Counted from the first letter of the stretch, positions 1 to 6,681 are shown. The stretch is DNA of 15,817 bases from an uncultured Chitinophagaceae bacterium (GCA_937897585.1 CALCNY010000170.1:1-15817); one strand, 5' to 3'. Notes: a model not told the origin generated them from the letters alone. Translations and numbers: made by a program.

Positions 1-36
1 CGGTGACTGGAGTTCAGACGTGTGCTCTTCCGATCT
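1..36 (+). other. Illumina TruSeq adapter left on the contig end
   Basis: Positions 3-36 match, base for base, the standard TruSeq read-2 adapter, beginning GTGACTGGAGTTC and ending GCTCTTCCGATCT. Bases 1-2 (CG) sit where the index would end in the library primer, so they are probably also synthetic. Genomic sequence starts at about position 37. This is a library artefact and carries no biology. It also indicates that the left edge is a true assembly end rather than an arbitrary cut. Confidence 0.97.
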
Positions 37-134
37 GTAATCATTCCATTTGGCGAACTAATGCTGTTTTTTTGTTCAGCAAGTGAGACAAAGCACAAAG
101 AAATGCCCAATAAAAAAAGAATCGACTTTTTCAT
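37..134 (-). CDS. Exported protein, N-terminal fragment (possible glycoside hydrolase)
   Basis: Reading the minus strand from the ATG at 134 gives 32 codons with no stop before the adapter junction. The peptide starts MKKSILFLLG, continues with a hydrophobic core and has a likely signal peptidase I site after VSLA. The mature part starts EQKNSISSPNG. The SSPNG stretch just after the signal peptide recalls the start of Bacteroidota glycoside hydrolases such as GH97, but 13 mature residues are too few to assign a family. The gene is cut by the contig end. It is divergent from the exonuclease gene, with 180 bases between them. Confidence 0.6.
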
Positions 135-219
135 GTGTGTTTAGGTTTTATTTGTGGCGAAGGTAAAAACTATTTGGAGAGTTAATATTATTTTGGGTGA
201 ATAAGAATAAGCATAAGTC

Positions 220-262
220 AAAATTCAAAAGTAAAAAAAGTGTTTCATCAATTTTGAATTTT
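220..262. repeat. AT-rich inverted repeat in the divergent spacer
   Basis: The 11-base arm AAAATTCAAAA (220-230) is the exact reverse complement of 252-262, with a 21-base loop. The right flank (263-282) carries a TTTTTAC unit twice. The repeat lies between the leftward exported-protein gene and the rightward exonuclease gene. On the minus strand, 226-233 reads TACTTTTG, which fits the TAnnTTTG -7 box of Bacteroidota, but no well-spaced -33 box was found. Its role is unknown, and in DNA this AT-rich a chance palindrome is possible. Confidence 0.4.
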
Positions 263-314
263 TACTTTTTACTTTTTAATTTAGAAATTGCTCTAACTTG
301 CCCAAAAAATTATT

Positions 315-1082
315 ATGCGCATCATCAGTTATAATGTAAACGGCATTCGTGCTGCGATAAAAAAAGGTTTTATTGATTGGCTTAAAACCAATCCTGCTGA
401 TGTTATTTGTTTGCAAGAAACCAAAGCCACAGAAGCTGATGTAGATATGGCGGAAATTGAGGCTTTGGGCTATGAACACCATTGGTTCAGCGCTAATAAA
501 AAAGGATACAGCGGTGTTGCCATCCTATCAAAAATAAAACCTACTTCAGTAAAAAAAGGTAATGGACATGCTGAAAGTGATTTCGAAGGAAGGGTAATTG
601 AGATGGAGGTTGGTGATATAAAAATTATCAATGCATATTTTCCTTCAGGCACTTCGGGTGACGACAGACAATCTTTTAAATACAAATGGTTGGATGAATT
701 TTTTGTTTATCTCGAAAAAGAAAAAAAGAAACATCCCAAATTGGTTTTATGTGGTGACTATAATATTGCTCATCATGAAATAGACATTCATGATCCCAAA
801 GGCAATAAAAATACAACCGGATTTTTACCTGAAGAAAGAGCCTGGATGACTAAATTTTTGGAATCAGGATGGATTGACAGTTTCAGAGAATTTCATAAAG
901 AACCACATCGTTACAGCTGGTGGAGTCAGCGTTTTCCAAGTGTTCGATTGAATAACAAAGGCTGGAGAATAGACTACATCACGGTTACAAATGAATTGAA
1001 AAGTCAATTAAAAGATGCTGAAATATTTCCGGATGTAAAACACAGCGATCATTGTCCGGTATTTTTGGAAATTAAAAATTAA
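315..1082 (+). CDS. xth: Exodeoxyribonuclease III (AP endonuclease)
   Basis: This 255-residue protein belongs to the exonuclease III/AP endonuclease family of base-excision repair, which cuts DNA 5' to abasic sites and removes 3' blocking groups in the cytoplasm. The full endonuclease/exonuclease/phosphatase fold is present. SYNVNG near the N-terminus holds N7, LQETKA holds the metal-binding E35, GDYN holds D148 and N150, and the C-terminal part has RIDY (D220) and SDHCP (catalytic D245-H246). The length is normal for the family. The ATG at 315 starts right at the conserved first strand (MRIISYN), which supports it as the start. A small hairpin and the DUF4286 gene follow 41 bases downstream, so the two may be cotranscribed. 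Confidence 0.95.
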   Translation: MRIISYNVNGIRAAIKKGFIDWLKTNPADVICLQETKATEADVDMAEIEALGYEHHWFSANKKGYSGVAILSKIKPTSVKKGNGHAESDFEGRVIEMEVGDIKIINAYFPSGTSGDDRQSFKYKWLDEFFVYLEKEKKKHPKLVLCGDYNIAHHEIDIHDPKGNKNTTGFLPEERAWMTKFLESGWIDSFREFHKEPHRYSWWSQRFPSVRLNNKGWRIDYITVTNELKSQLKDAEIFPDVKHSDHCPVFLEIKN

Positions 1083-1090
1083 AAATCCTG

Positions 1091-1106
1091 CCCCGATATC
1101 TCGGGG
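1091..1106. repeat. Short GC-rich hairpin after the exonuclease gene
   Basis: CCCCGATATCTCGGGG forms a 6-base-pair stem (CCCCGA with TCGGGG) around the loop TATC, nine bases after the exonuclease stop codon. It is strikingly GC-rich for its surroundings. No T-tract follows, so an intrinsic terminator is doubtful. It could be a dispersed palindromic element or an mRNA-stabilising hairpin between two cotranscribed genes. No second copy was seen in this window. Confidence 0.5.
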
Positions 1107-1123
1107 TTAAAATTTATAATGCC

Positions 1124-1429
1124 ATGTTCATTTATAATGTCACGATTAAAGTGAGAGCAGATATTCAAGATTCATGGTTGACCTGGTTGCAAGAAGAGCA
1201 TATTCCTGAAATATTGGCTACAGGCTGTTTTCATGAGGCTACTGTATTGCGTTTGCTTGAAGTAGATGACACAGAAGGACCCACATTTGCAGTTCAATAT
1301 AAAGCGGAATCCAAAGGTCAATATAACCAATATGTAGAAAAGCATGCTGGTATTTTACGTCAAAAATCCTTCGACAAATGGGGTGATGCTTTTATTGCAT
1401 TCAGGTCGGTTATGCAAGTTGTTAACTAA
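1124..1429 (+). CDS. DUF4286 family protein
   Basis: This 101-residue protein starts MFIYNVTIKV and has the DUF4286 hallmarks: a strand, the WLTWLQEEHIPEIL segment, then TVLRLL and a central FAVQYKA strand, and a C-terminal segment with KWGDAF. The fold is probably of the ferredoxin-like, dimeric alpha/beta barrel type. No signal peptide or membrane segment is visible, so it is probably cytoplasmic. The biochemical role of the family is unknown, and none is proposed here. It lies 41 bases downstream of the exonuclease gene on the same strand with only a small hairpin between them, so a shared transcript is plausible. Confidence 0.8.
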   Translation: MFIYNVTIKVRADIQDSWLTWLQEEHIPEILATGCFHEATVLRLLEVDDTEGPTFAVQYKAESKGQYNQYVEKHAGILRQKSFDKWGDAFIAFRSVMQVVN

Positions 1430-1652
1430 TTGTGCAAAACAAGTATTTGCATTTTTTTCTTGTCTTCATTTTTATCATTAATCGCTTACAAGTCGCATGA
1501 ATAAAGGATTTCAGAAGAAACCTCACAAAACCCTTGTCCACAAAGAGTTTCAGCGTTTTTGGTATTTTTGACTTTGTTTTCAAATCTGCTCAATCCCTTT
1601 CTGAATGTGGATTGTAGCCGATTTTTAAAATTTCAAAAAAATAAAAAATAAT

Positions 1653-1682
1653 TTTGTAGGATTTAAAAACCTTCTATATTTG
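1653..1682 (+). promoter_or_regulatory. Bacteroidota-type promoter of the HU gene
   Basis: A TTTG -33 box (1653-1656) is followed, after an 18-base spacer, by TATATTTG (1675-1682), an exact match to the TAnnTTTG -7 consensus used by the primary sigma factor of Bacteroidota. Transcription would begin near 1688-1690. That leaves a leader of about 25 bases before the ATG at 1713 and excludes any translation start upstream of the promoter. Confidence 0.75.
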
Positions 1683-1712
1683 TCGCAGTTAAAATCTTTC
1701 AAAAACTCTATT

Positions 1713-1982
1713 ATGAACAAAGCTGAATTAATCGCGAAAATCGCTGATGACGCCGAAATCACAAAAACTCAGGCAAACGCTGCTGTTGATTCTTTTATCG
1801 AAGCAGTAACAAAAACTTTGAAAAGTGGTAACAAAGTTACTTTAGTAGGATTTGGTACTTTCTCAGTTACCAAAAGAGCTGCTCGTAACGGTCGCAACCC
1901 TCAAACTGGTGCTGTTATCAAAATCAAAGCTAAAAAAGTTGCTAAGTTTAAAGCTGGTAAAGAATTATCTTCTAAAATCTAA
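1713..1982 (+). CDS. hup: HU family DNA-binding protein
   Basis: This 89-residue histone-like HU/IHF protein bends and compacts DNA as a dimer in the nucleoid. It starts MNKAELIAKI with the two N-terminal helices. GFGTF (residues 46-50) leads into the beta-arm, whose tip RNP (61-63) contains the proline that intercalates into the minor groove, and the C-terminus is lysine-rich. A longer reading from the TTG at 1680 was rejected, because that codon overlaps the -7 promoter box and lies upstream of the expected transcript start. Codons such as GCT and AAA dominate, as in highly expressed genes. A strong terminator follows. Confidence 0.95.
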   Translation: MNKAELIAKIADDAEITKTQANAAVDSFIEAVTKTLKSGNKVTLVGFGTFSVTKRAARNGRNPQTGAVIKIKAKKVAKFKAGKELSSKI

Positions 1983-2000
1983 TTAGGAAGAAAAAAATTA

Positions 2001-2036
2001 AAAGCAAGACGTATATTTGCGTCTTGCTTTTTTATT
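2001..2036 (+). terminator. Intrinsic terminator of the HU gene
   Basis: A perfect 11-base-pair stem, AAAGCAAGACG (2001-2011) with its complement at 2020-2030, surrounds an 8-base loop and is followed by a run of T. It lies 18 bases after the HU stop codon. The loop, TATATTTG, has the same sequence as the -7 box of the HU promoter. Confidence 0.85.
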
Positions 2037-2064
2037 ACAATCTAAACAACAAATATTTTATACA

Positions 2065-2190
2065 ATGGGACGCGGAGACATCAGAACAAAAAAAGGAAAA
2101 ACATTTGCAGGTAGCTTTGGAAAGACAAGACCTGCTAAATCTAAAACAGCTACAAAAAATGCAGCTGCTAAGAAAGCGGCAAAAAAATAA
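2065..2190 (+). CDS. Ribosomal small-subunit protein bTHX
   Basis: This 41-residue, strongly basic protein reads MGRGDIRTKKGKTFAGSFGK, continues with TRPAKSK and ends in an alanine/lysine tail. The pattern GxGDxxTxxGKxxxGxxGxxRP is that of Thermus ribosomal protein Thx and its Bacteroidota relatives, which sit at the top of the 30S head and stabilise the 16S rRNA fold. The start is the ATG at 2065 and the TAA stop is at 2188-2190. It follows the HU terminator by only 29 bases, so it needs read-through or its own promoter. Genes this short are easily missed by length-filtered gene calls. Confidence 0.88.
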   Translation: MGRGDIRTKKGKTFAGSFGKTRPAKSKTATKNAAAKKAAKK

Positions 2191-2198
2191 TTTATTCT

Positions 2199-2232
2199 TT
2201 TTCCTATCCCACTTAAAAATGGGATAGGAAAA
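2199..2232. terminator. Hairpin between convergent bTHX and pdxH
   Basis: TTTTCCTATCCCA (2199-2211) pairs perfectly with 2220-2232, a 13-base-pair stem with an 8-base loop. It begins 9 bases after the bTHX stop and ends 3 bases before the pdxH stop on the other strand, as expected for a bidirectional terminator. There is no clean T-tract after the stem in either direction, but the stem base is itself A/T-rich. Confidence 0.75.
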
Positions 2233-2235
2233 TCA

Positions 2236-2874
2236 TTAAGGAGCCAGCCTATCAATAGTCCAGCCTTCATTATTTTTTTTATACTCAATACGATCGTGTA
2301 ATCTTCCCGGTCTGCCCTGCCAGAATTCTATTCTTGACGGCTTTATTATATATCCTCCCCAATGTGGTGGCTTTGGAATTTCATGATCTGAAAATTGCTG
2401 TTCATAATTTTTAAAACGCTCTTCAAGAAAGTCTCTTGACGGAATGACTTCGCTTTGTGGTGATGCCCATGCTCCTATCTTACTTTCAACAGGTCTGGAT
2501 TTATAATAAGCCGTGCTGTCTTCCTCACTGATTTTCTCAACAACACCCTCAATTCTTACTTGGCGTTCTAGCTCTTTCCAAAAAAATACAACAGATGCTT
2601 TGGGATGTATCAACAACGACTTGCCTTTCCTACTTTCATAATTAGTGAAGAAAACAAATCCCTTTTCATTGAAATCTTTTAATAAAACAATTCTTGCTGA
2701 AGGATAGCCATCTTTATTTACAGTGGCTAATGTCATGGCATTTACTTCTTCGATATTGCTTCCAATGGCCTCATTCCACCAAATGGCAAATTGATCAATA
2801 GGATTTTTAAGGACATCATTTTCAGACAACGAACGCAACATGTAATCTTTTCTTATGGCGGATATATTTGACAT
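2236..2874 (-). CDS. pdxH: Pyridoxamine 5'-phosphate oxidase
   Basis: This 212-residue cytoplasmic FMN enzyme oxidises pyridoxamine or pyridoxine 5'-phosphate to pyridoxal 5'-phosphate, the last step of vitamin B6 synthesis and salvage. All family signatures are visible: RIVLLK (61-66) and SRKGK (81-85) for FMN phosphate binding, ERQVRIEG (103-110), SRP (126-128), IGAWASPQS (133-141) and the C-terminal substrate-binding block RIEFWQGRPGRLHDR (181-195). The protein ends in RLAP, as in the E. coli enzyme. The length is typical. A coiled-coil gene ends 9 bases upstream on the same strand, so the two are probably cotranscribed. Confidence 0.96.
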   Translation of the reverse strand: MSNISAIRKDYMLRSLSENDVLKNPIDQFAIWWNEAIGSNIEEVNAMTLATVNKDGYPSARIVLLKDFNEKGFVFFTNYESRKGKSLLIHPKASVVFFWKELERQVRIEGVVEKISEEDSTAYYKSRPVESKIGAWASPQSEVIPSRDFLEERFKNYEQQFSDHEIPKPPHWGGYIIKPSRIEFWQGRPGRLHDRIEYKKNNEGWTIDRLAP

Positions 2875-2883
2875 ATTTTTGTT

Positions 2884-3396
2884 TTAGTCTGCTGCATTTA
2901 TATTTATTCCTGCAGTTTTAATTTCTTCCAGTTCTTCTTTTAAAAATTGATTGTCGAGTTGAGCGATTTCCAAACTGCTTTCCAATACTGCAATTTTATT
3001 TTTCATGTCTTTCAATTTCTTGTACATTCCAACCGCATCAGACAATTGATTATTGTTGTCTTCCAGGGCAATCATGGAACTTTTTAATTGCTCACGTAAA
3101 CTATAATATTCTTTTTCTATGGCAATGCTCTGAATCAATTCCTCTTCCATAGCGTTTTCTCTTTTTACTGCACCAATATTTTTTTGTTGTGCTTCTTTTA
3201 CAAATTGTTGCATTTGTTCCACGTGATACAACTGTTGGTCGTATCTGCTTTGCAACTCGGTTATTGACGCTACTTTATTTTTCAGCATCAACAATTCCTC
3301 TTCTCTCAAACCAATAAGGTATTCAAGATCATTGAGTTCAAATTGTAATTGCTCATTTTCTTTTTTTAACAGCGAAATCAGGTTATCGTTTTGCAT
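2884..3396 (-). CDS. Coiled-coil protein of unknown function
   Basis: This 170-residue protein starts MQNDNLISLL. It is almost entirely predicted alpha-helical coiled coil, with heptad-like spacing of leucine and isoleucine from residue 5 to about 155, rich in E, K and Q, and very little proline or glycine. No signal peptide or membrane segment is present. The reading frame is open back to an ATG at 3462. The ATG at 3396 was preferred because the extra 22 residues (rich in H, N, C and R) break the coiled-coil pattern and run into the region upstream of the divergent sigma factor gene. Its partner gene pdxH gives no functional clue. A structural, scaffold or ZapB-like role is possible but unsupported. 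Confidence 0.65.
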   Translation of the reverse strand: MQNDNLISLLKKENEQLQFELNDLEYLIGLREEELLMLKNKVASITELQSRYDQQLYHVEQMQQFVKEAQQKNIGAVKRENAMEEELIQSIAIEKEYYSLREQLKSSMIALEDNNNQLSDAVGMYKKLKDMKNKIAVLESSLEIAQLDNQFLKEELEEIKTAGININAAD

Positions 3397-3426
3397 GGTG
3401 TTTTGAGAAAATAAATGTAAGCAATT

Positions 3427-4071
3427 ATGGCGGTTTATTATTACATTAGCTGTCCGAAACAAGCAACAATTTCCTTGAATAAAGCATCTTTATACAACGT
3501 AGATTTCAAAAAAAACGAAAGCATTTTGACTGAAGATCAACTTGTTAGAGGTTGCGTGCTCAAAAACGAGGCTGCTCAAAAAGCGGTTTTTGATTTGTAT
3601 GCAGGGAAAATGCTTGGTGTTTGTATGCGTTATGCCCGAAACAATGCCGATGCAGAAGACATGCTTCAGGATGCATTCATCAAAGTTTTTGATAAAATCA
3701 AACAATTTAAAAGTGAAGGTTCTTTTGAAGGTTGGATAAGGAAAATTGTAGTAAACACAGCTCTGAAAAAATATTCTTTGATTCGTTATGATAAAGAAAT
3801 TATTGGTCACGAAGGTGTATATACAGAACAGTTTTTTTCAACAGAGCAAGGTGCATATGCCCATTTGTCTGAAAAAGAATTGCTACAACTCATCAATAAT
3901 CTTCCCGATGGTTACAGATTTGTTTTCAACATGTATGTAATTGAAGGTTATAGCCATGATGAAATTGCTACCATGTTGGGCATTCAATCAGGAACCAGCA
4001 GAAGTCAATTGGCGAAAGCAAGAATGATGTTGCAAAAACAAATTTTAAAAAGTAAAAAATTAGCAGTTTAA
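3427..4071 (+). CDS. ECF-type RNA polymerase sigma factor
   Basis: This sigma-70 family protein of the extracytoplasmic-function group redirects RNA polymerase to alternative promoters. Region 2 spans about residues 52-117, with the polymerase-binding and -10 recognition segment DAEDMLQDAFIKVFDKI and then GSFEGWIRKI. Region 4 spans about 148-207, with a helix-turn-helix in YSHDEIATMLGI and the SRSQLAKAR recognition helix. Regions 1 and 3 are absent, as expected. The ATG at 3427 gives 214 residues, but the first 32 are not sigma-like and leave only 30 bases to the divergent gene. A TTG start at 3526 (just before TEDQLVRG) would give 181 residues, a usual ECF length. The next gene starts 16 bases downstream and probably encodes its membrane regulator. 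Confidence 0.92.
   Translation: MAVYYYISCPKQATISLNKASLYNVDFKKNESILTEDQLVRGCVLKNEAAQKAVFDLYAGKMLGVCMRYARNNADAEDMLQDAFIKVFDKIKQFKSEGSFEGWIRKIVVNTALKKYSLIRYDKEIIGHEGVYTEQFFSTEQGAYAHLSEKELLQLINNLPDGYRFVFNMYVIEGYSHDEIATMLGIQSGTSRSQLAKARMMLQKQILKSKKLAV
3475..3507 (+). promoter_or_regulatory. Candidate promoter inside the annotated 5' end of the sigma gene
   Basis: TTG (3475-3477) and TAGATTTC (3500-3507, one mismatch to TAnnTTTG) are 22 bases apart, within the spacing range of Bacteroidota promoters. If real, transcription would start near 3513 and the sigma factor would be translated from the TTG at 3526. This is a weak match in AT-rich DNA and is listed because it bears on start-site choice. Confidence 0.25.
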
Positions 4072-4087
4072 AATAACTAAGAAAAAC

Positions 4088-5500
4088 ATGCAATTTAAAG
4101 TACCATTTGATGATCATTTAAAAGAGCAGCTGGGCGATTACCGTCCTGCCGTTCCAGATCATATTTGGGAAAATGTAAAACAAAAAAAGGATAAAAAAAG
4201 ACCTTTCTTTTTCTTTCTGCGCAACCCGAATTTCATCATCATACTCTTATCAATTGTTGCTACTGGAAGTTTAATGGGATATTTATTATTTCACTCCAGC
4301 AATAACGAAACAGCTTTTGCAAATCAATCACATTCGTTACAGCAAAGGAAATACATTTCAAATTCATCTGTTACAAACGAGGTCGACATTGCTCAAAACA
4401 AAGTAAATAATAACAATTCTACACTCAATGATAAAGCTTTAAAAGAAATGTCTATTGAAGAGAATGATGCTAATGAAAAAGTCTCTGGAAAAAAAGTGGG
4501 TAGTCGAGTAAATCAGCCTGCAGAAAACAATAATCCTCAAATTCAACAACAAGCTGAACAAAATAATTTCAGTAAAAAACAGTATAAATCAATTAAAGCA
4601 AGAACTTCTCTTTCAATATCACAGCCATCGATAGACGAAGATGTAAATATCAACGAAACCCTTACTGATGCTCAATTTTCGAATGAGTCACAATTATTTT
4701 CTTCGCCTCAGGCTGTTGATTTGATTTCATTGAAACACGCTACAAAACCAGAGTTGAAAACACCATTGAAAATCAATCTGAATATTCCTTGTCCTGATGA
4801 CAATAAAAATCCTGCTGCCAATAAAAAGTATTTCGAAGTCTATGCTGCTGCTGATTATTTGTTAAGACAATTTTCAGACACGCCAAATTCTACCTATATG
4901 CGAATGAGGAAGGAAAGTACAAGTTTCGCCTCAGCTTACAGTACAGGCATAAGATTCACAAAAGTTTTTAATAATGGTTTCAATATCAGAGCGGGATTGA
5001 ATTACAGTCAGACCAATGAAAAATTCAAATTTGTACAAGGTAATATCATACAAGTAGTTTTCATCATCAATGCAACAGGCGACACGATTGGAAGTTACCA
5101 AACCTCAAGCACCAGATACAAAACAAGTTTCAATCATTACAAAACACTTGATATTCCTATTACAATTGGATACGAAACTTCAAGAGGAAAGTGGAATGTG
5201 AATTTCAATACGGGATTGATTGTAAACATACATAGCTGGAATCAAGGAGAGGTTTTGAACGATTCTATGCAACCCGTTGATATCAGCGGGATGAGCCACA
5301 ATCCTTATCAATTAAAAACAAATATCGGAATCGGTGGAGTCGGAGCGGTTTCTTGTTATTATTCATTAAATGACAAACTAAGTATTTTGGCTGAGCCTTA
5401 TGTGAGGTACAATTTTTCCTCAATGAGCAAGGCAGAAATTACATTAAAACAAAAATATCATACTTCCGGAATTAAATTCGGAATCAGATTAAATCTATAG
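4088..5500 (+). CDS. Membrane-anchored beta-barrel protein, putative anti-sigma partner
   Basis: This 470-residue protein has an unusual layout. A charged N-terminal head (1-38, with DDHLKEQL and PDHIWENV) is followed by one transmembrane helix at about 48-68. A low-complexity linker rich in N, Q, S and K runs from about 70 to 245. The C-terminal segment (about 247-470) has alternating polar and aromatic strands typical of an outer-membrane beta-barrel of the OMP_b-brl_2/PorT-like type, ending in GIKFGIRLNL. There is no cleavable signal peptide. The head would lie in the cytoplasm, where the adjacent sigma factor could be held. Similar sigma and barrel pairs occur in Chitinophagaceae but, to my knowledge, are not characterised. 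The anti-sigma role is inferred from gene order, not from a recognised anti-sigma domain. Confidence 0.72.
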   Translation: MQFKVPFDDHLKEQLGDYRPAVPDHIWENVKQKKDKKRPFFFFLRNPNFIIILLSIVATGSLMGYLLFHSSNNETAFANQSHSLQQRKYISNSSVTNEVDIAQNKVNNNNSTLNDKALKEMSIEENDANEKVSGKKVGSRVNQPAENNNPQIQQQAEQNNFSKKQYKSIKARTSLSISQPSIDEDVNINETLTDAQFSNESQLFSSPQAVDLISLKHATKPELKTPLKINLNIPCPDDNKNPAANKKYFEVYAAADYLLRQFSDTPNSTYMRMRKESTSFASAYSTGIRFTKVFNNGFNIRAGLNYSQTNEKFKFVQGNIIQVVFIINATGDTIGSYQTSSTRYKTSFNHYKTLDIPITIGYETSRGKWNVNFNTGLIVNIHSWNQGEVLNDSMQPVDISGMSHNPYQLKTNIGIGGVGAVSCYYSLNDKLSILAEPYVRYNFSSMSKAEITLKQKYHTSGIKFGIRLNL

Positions 5501-5542
5501 CAGGCAACAATTTTTATAAATGCTGTATCTTAATAAAAGAAC

Positions 5543-6547
5543 ATGAACAACCAAATGATGAACCGCTTTTTATTTTTTTCTTTTTGCTGCATAATCTGTG
5601 TTGGATTATTTTCATGTGAGAAGAACACCGATATTATTGTTCCGGATCCAAATCAATTGAATGGACCAGATACAACTTGGTACAATACCCTAACCGAAAA
5701 TATGAGTGCAATTGCACTTAAAAACGACATACAGAGTGGATATGATATAGACACCGTTTCGCTAAATGGAGGTACTGGATTGAGTTTTATAACAGCTTCT
5801 GAATTACATTTCTCCATAAATCCGGGAAGCATTATTACAGGCACGGGTAATGTATATTTAGGAAACATGATTGTAAAATCCATGTATGCAAATTCAATAG
5901 GAAAGTCTGCTTTGATGATGAAACAAACTCTCACTAATTTTGGCCATTTACTCTCTTCAGGAGGTACATTTTTCGTCGCCTTTTATAATTTAAATAATGA
6001 GGAATTGTTTATTGCGCCTAACAATAATATCAGTGTTACGTATCATTCTGAAAATAATTACTCTGGCATGAAATTATTTGTAGAGAATCAAATTGATCTA
6101 TTGTATTCAAATTGGGAAAGACCTGCAGATTCATCTCAAAACAACATCACAGTTTTTTCCGACTATCATACTGCTCATTTAAATCATACCGGCTGGGTAA
6201 ATTGCAGTACAGAAGATTTTTACAATAACCAGCTATCAAAGATTTCATTGCATTTGCCTTCTAATTACACGAATGCCAATACCATTGCATTTCTATCTTT
6301 CGGCGACTTGAAATCTGTTATAAATTTTGATGCTGATGTTTCAGGTAGAATCTTTAAAACAGGTTTTCTTCCTGCAGCTAGGCAAGCCATTGTAACCGTA
6401 ATATCAAAACAAGGTGGGTATTATTACATGAAACAAAAGAATATTACCACTTTATCTACTGCAACTTCTGGTGGATATCAAGTTATCAATCTTACGCCTG
6501 TAATTACTTCAATTTCGGAGTTGAAAAATAGTTTGAGTAGTTTGTAA
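5543..6547 (+). CDS. Lipoprotein of unknown function in the sigma-factor unit
   Basis: The N-terminus is a lipoprotein signal peptide with the lipobox GLFSC, lipidated at C25, so the 334-residue product is membrane-anchored in the periplasm or on the surface. ATG codons at 5543, 5555 and 5558 are all possible starts. The body is rich in N, S and T and beta-structured, with FGHLLSSGGTFFVAF at about residues 131-145 and no recognisable catalytic motif. The first third resembles Chitinophagaceae proteins that carry a beta-sandwich before a conserved 'LLSSGG' turn, but I cannot name a family. It lies 42 bases after the barrel protein gene on the same strand, so it is the likely third member of that operon and may be a ligand-binding or accessory subunit. 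Confidence 0.7.
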   Translation: MNNQMMNRFLFFSFCCIICVGLFSCEKNTDIIVPDPNQLNGPDTTWYNTLTENMSAIALKNDIQSGYDIDTVSLNGGTGLSFITASELHFSINPGSIITGTGNVYLGNMIVKSMYANSIGKSALMMKQTLTNFGHLLSSGGTFFVAFYNLNNEELFIAPNNNISVTYHSENNYSGMKLFVENQIDLLYSNWERPADSSQNNITVFSDYHTAHLNHTGWVNCSTEDFYNNQLSKISLHLPSNYTNANTIAFLSFGDLKSVINFDADVSGRIFKTGFLPAARQAIVTVISKQGGYYYMKQKNITTLSTATSGGYQVINLTPVITSISELKNSLSSL

Positions 6548-6548
6548 T

Positions 6549-6579
6549 GGCCTATTAAATCCCCCAAAGGGGAACTTTC
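6549..6579. repeat. REP-like palindromic element, left copy
   Basis: GCCT, then an A/T spacer, then CCCCC-AAA-GGGG (hairpin arms 6562-6565 and 6569-6572), then AACTTTC. It begins right after the lipoprotein stop codon. Its order of blocks matches, in reverse orientation, the element at 6649-6681. Similar GC-rich palindromes ending in a GGTGAGGC-type tail are scattered between genes in many Bacteroidota genomes. It may also act as a weak terminator. Confidence 0.5.
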
Positions 6580-6648
6580 TCTTGCCAGAAGAAATCAATA
6601 TAACAAAGTTCATTGCTTTTAATATTCCAATATGGGCATAGGCATCAA

Positions 6649-6681
6649 GACCCTCTTTTGGAGTGGGGTTGCGGGTGAGGC
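6649..6681. repeat. REP-like palindromic element, right copy (inverted)
   Basis: GACCCTCTTTTGGAGTGGGG forms an imperfect palindrome and is followed by TTGCGGGTGAGGC, which abuts the stop codon of the phosphoesterase gene on the minus strand. Read from the minus strand, the block order GCCT, spacer, CCCC, CAAA, GGG parallels the left copy. The two therefore face each other across about 70 bases of AT-rich DNA, similar to a BIME arrangement of REP elements. Confidence 0.5.

Noticed and set aside
37..314. Possible mobile element end or attachment site at the left edge
   Set aside because: The abrupt junction at 36/37 is explained by the sequencing adapter; no terminal repeats or integrase gene are present.
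1680..1712. Extension of HU upstream to a TTG start at 1680
   Set aside because: The codon lies inside the -7 promoter box and upstream of the expected transcript start; HU proteins start at MNKAEL.
2024..2288. Two overlapping reading frames of 67 and 76 codons on opposite strands
   Set aside because: They are out of frame with, or antisense to, bTHX and cross the terminator hairpins; the encoded peptides show no family pattern, while bTHX is clearly recognisable.
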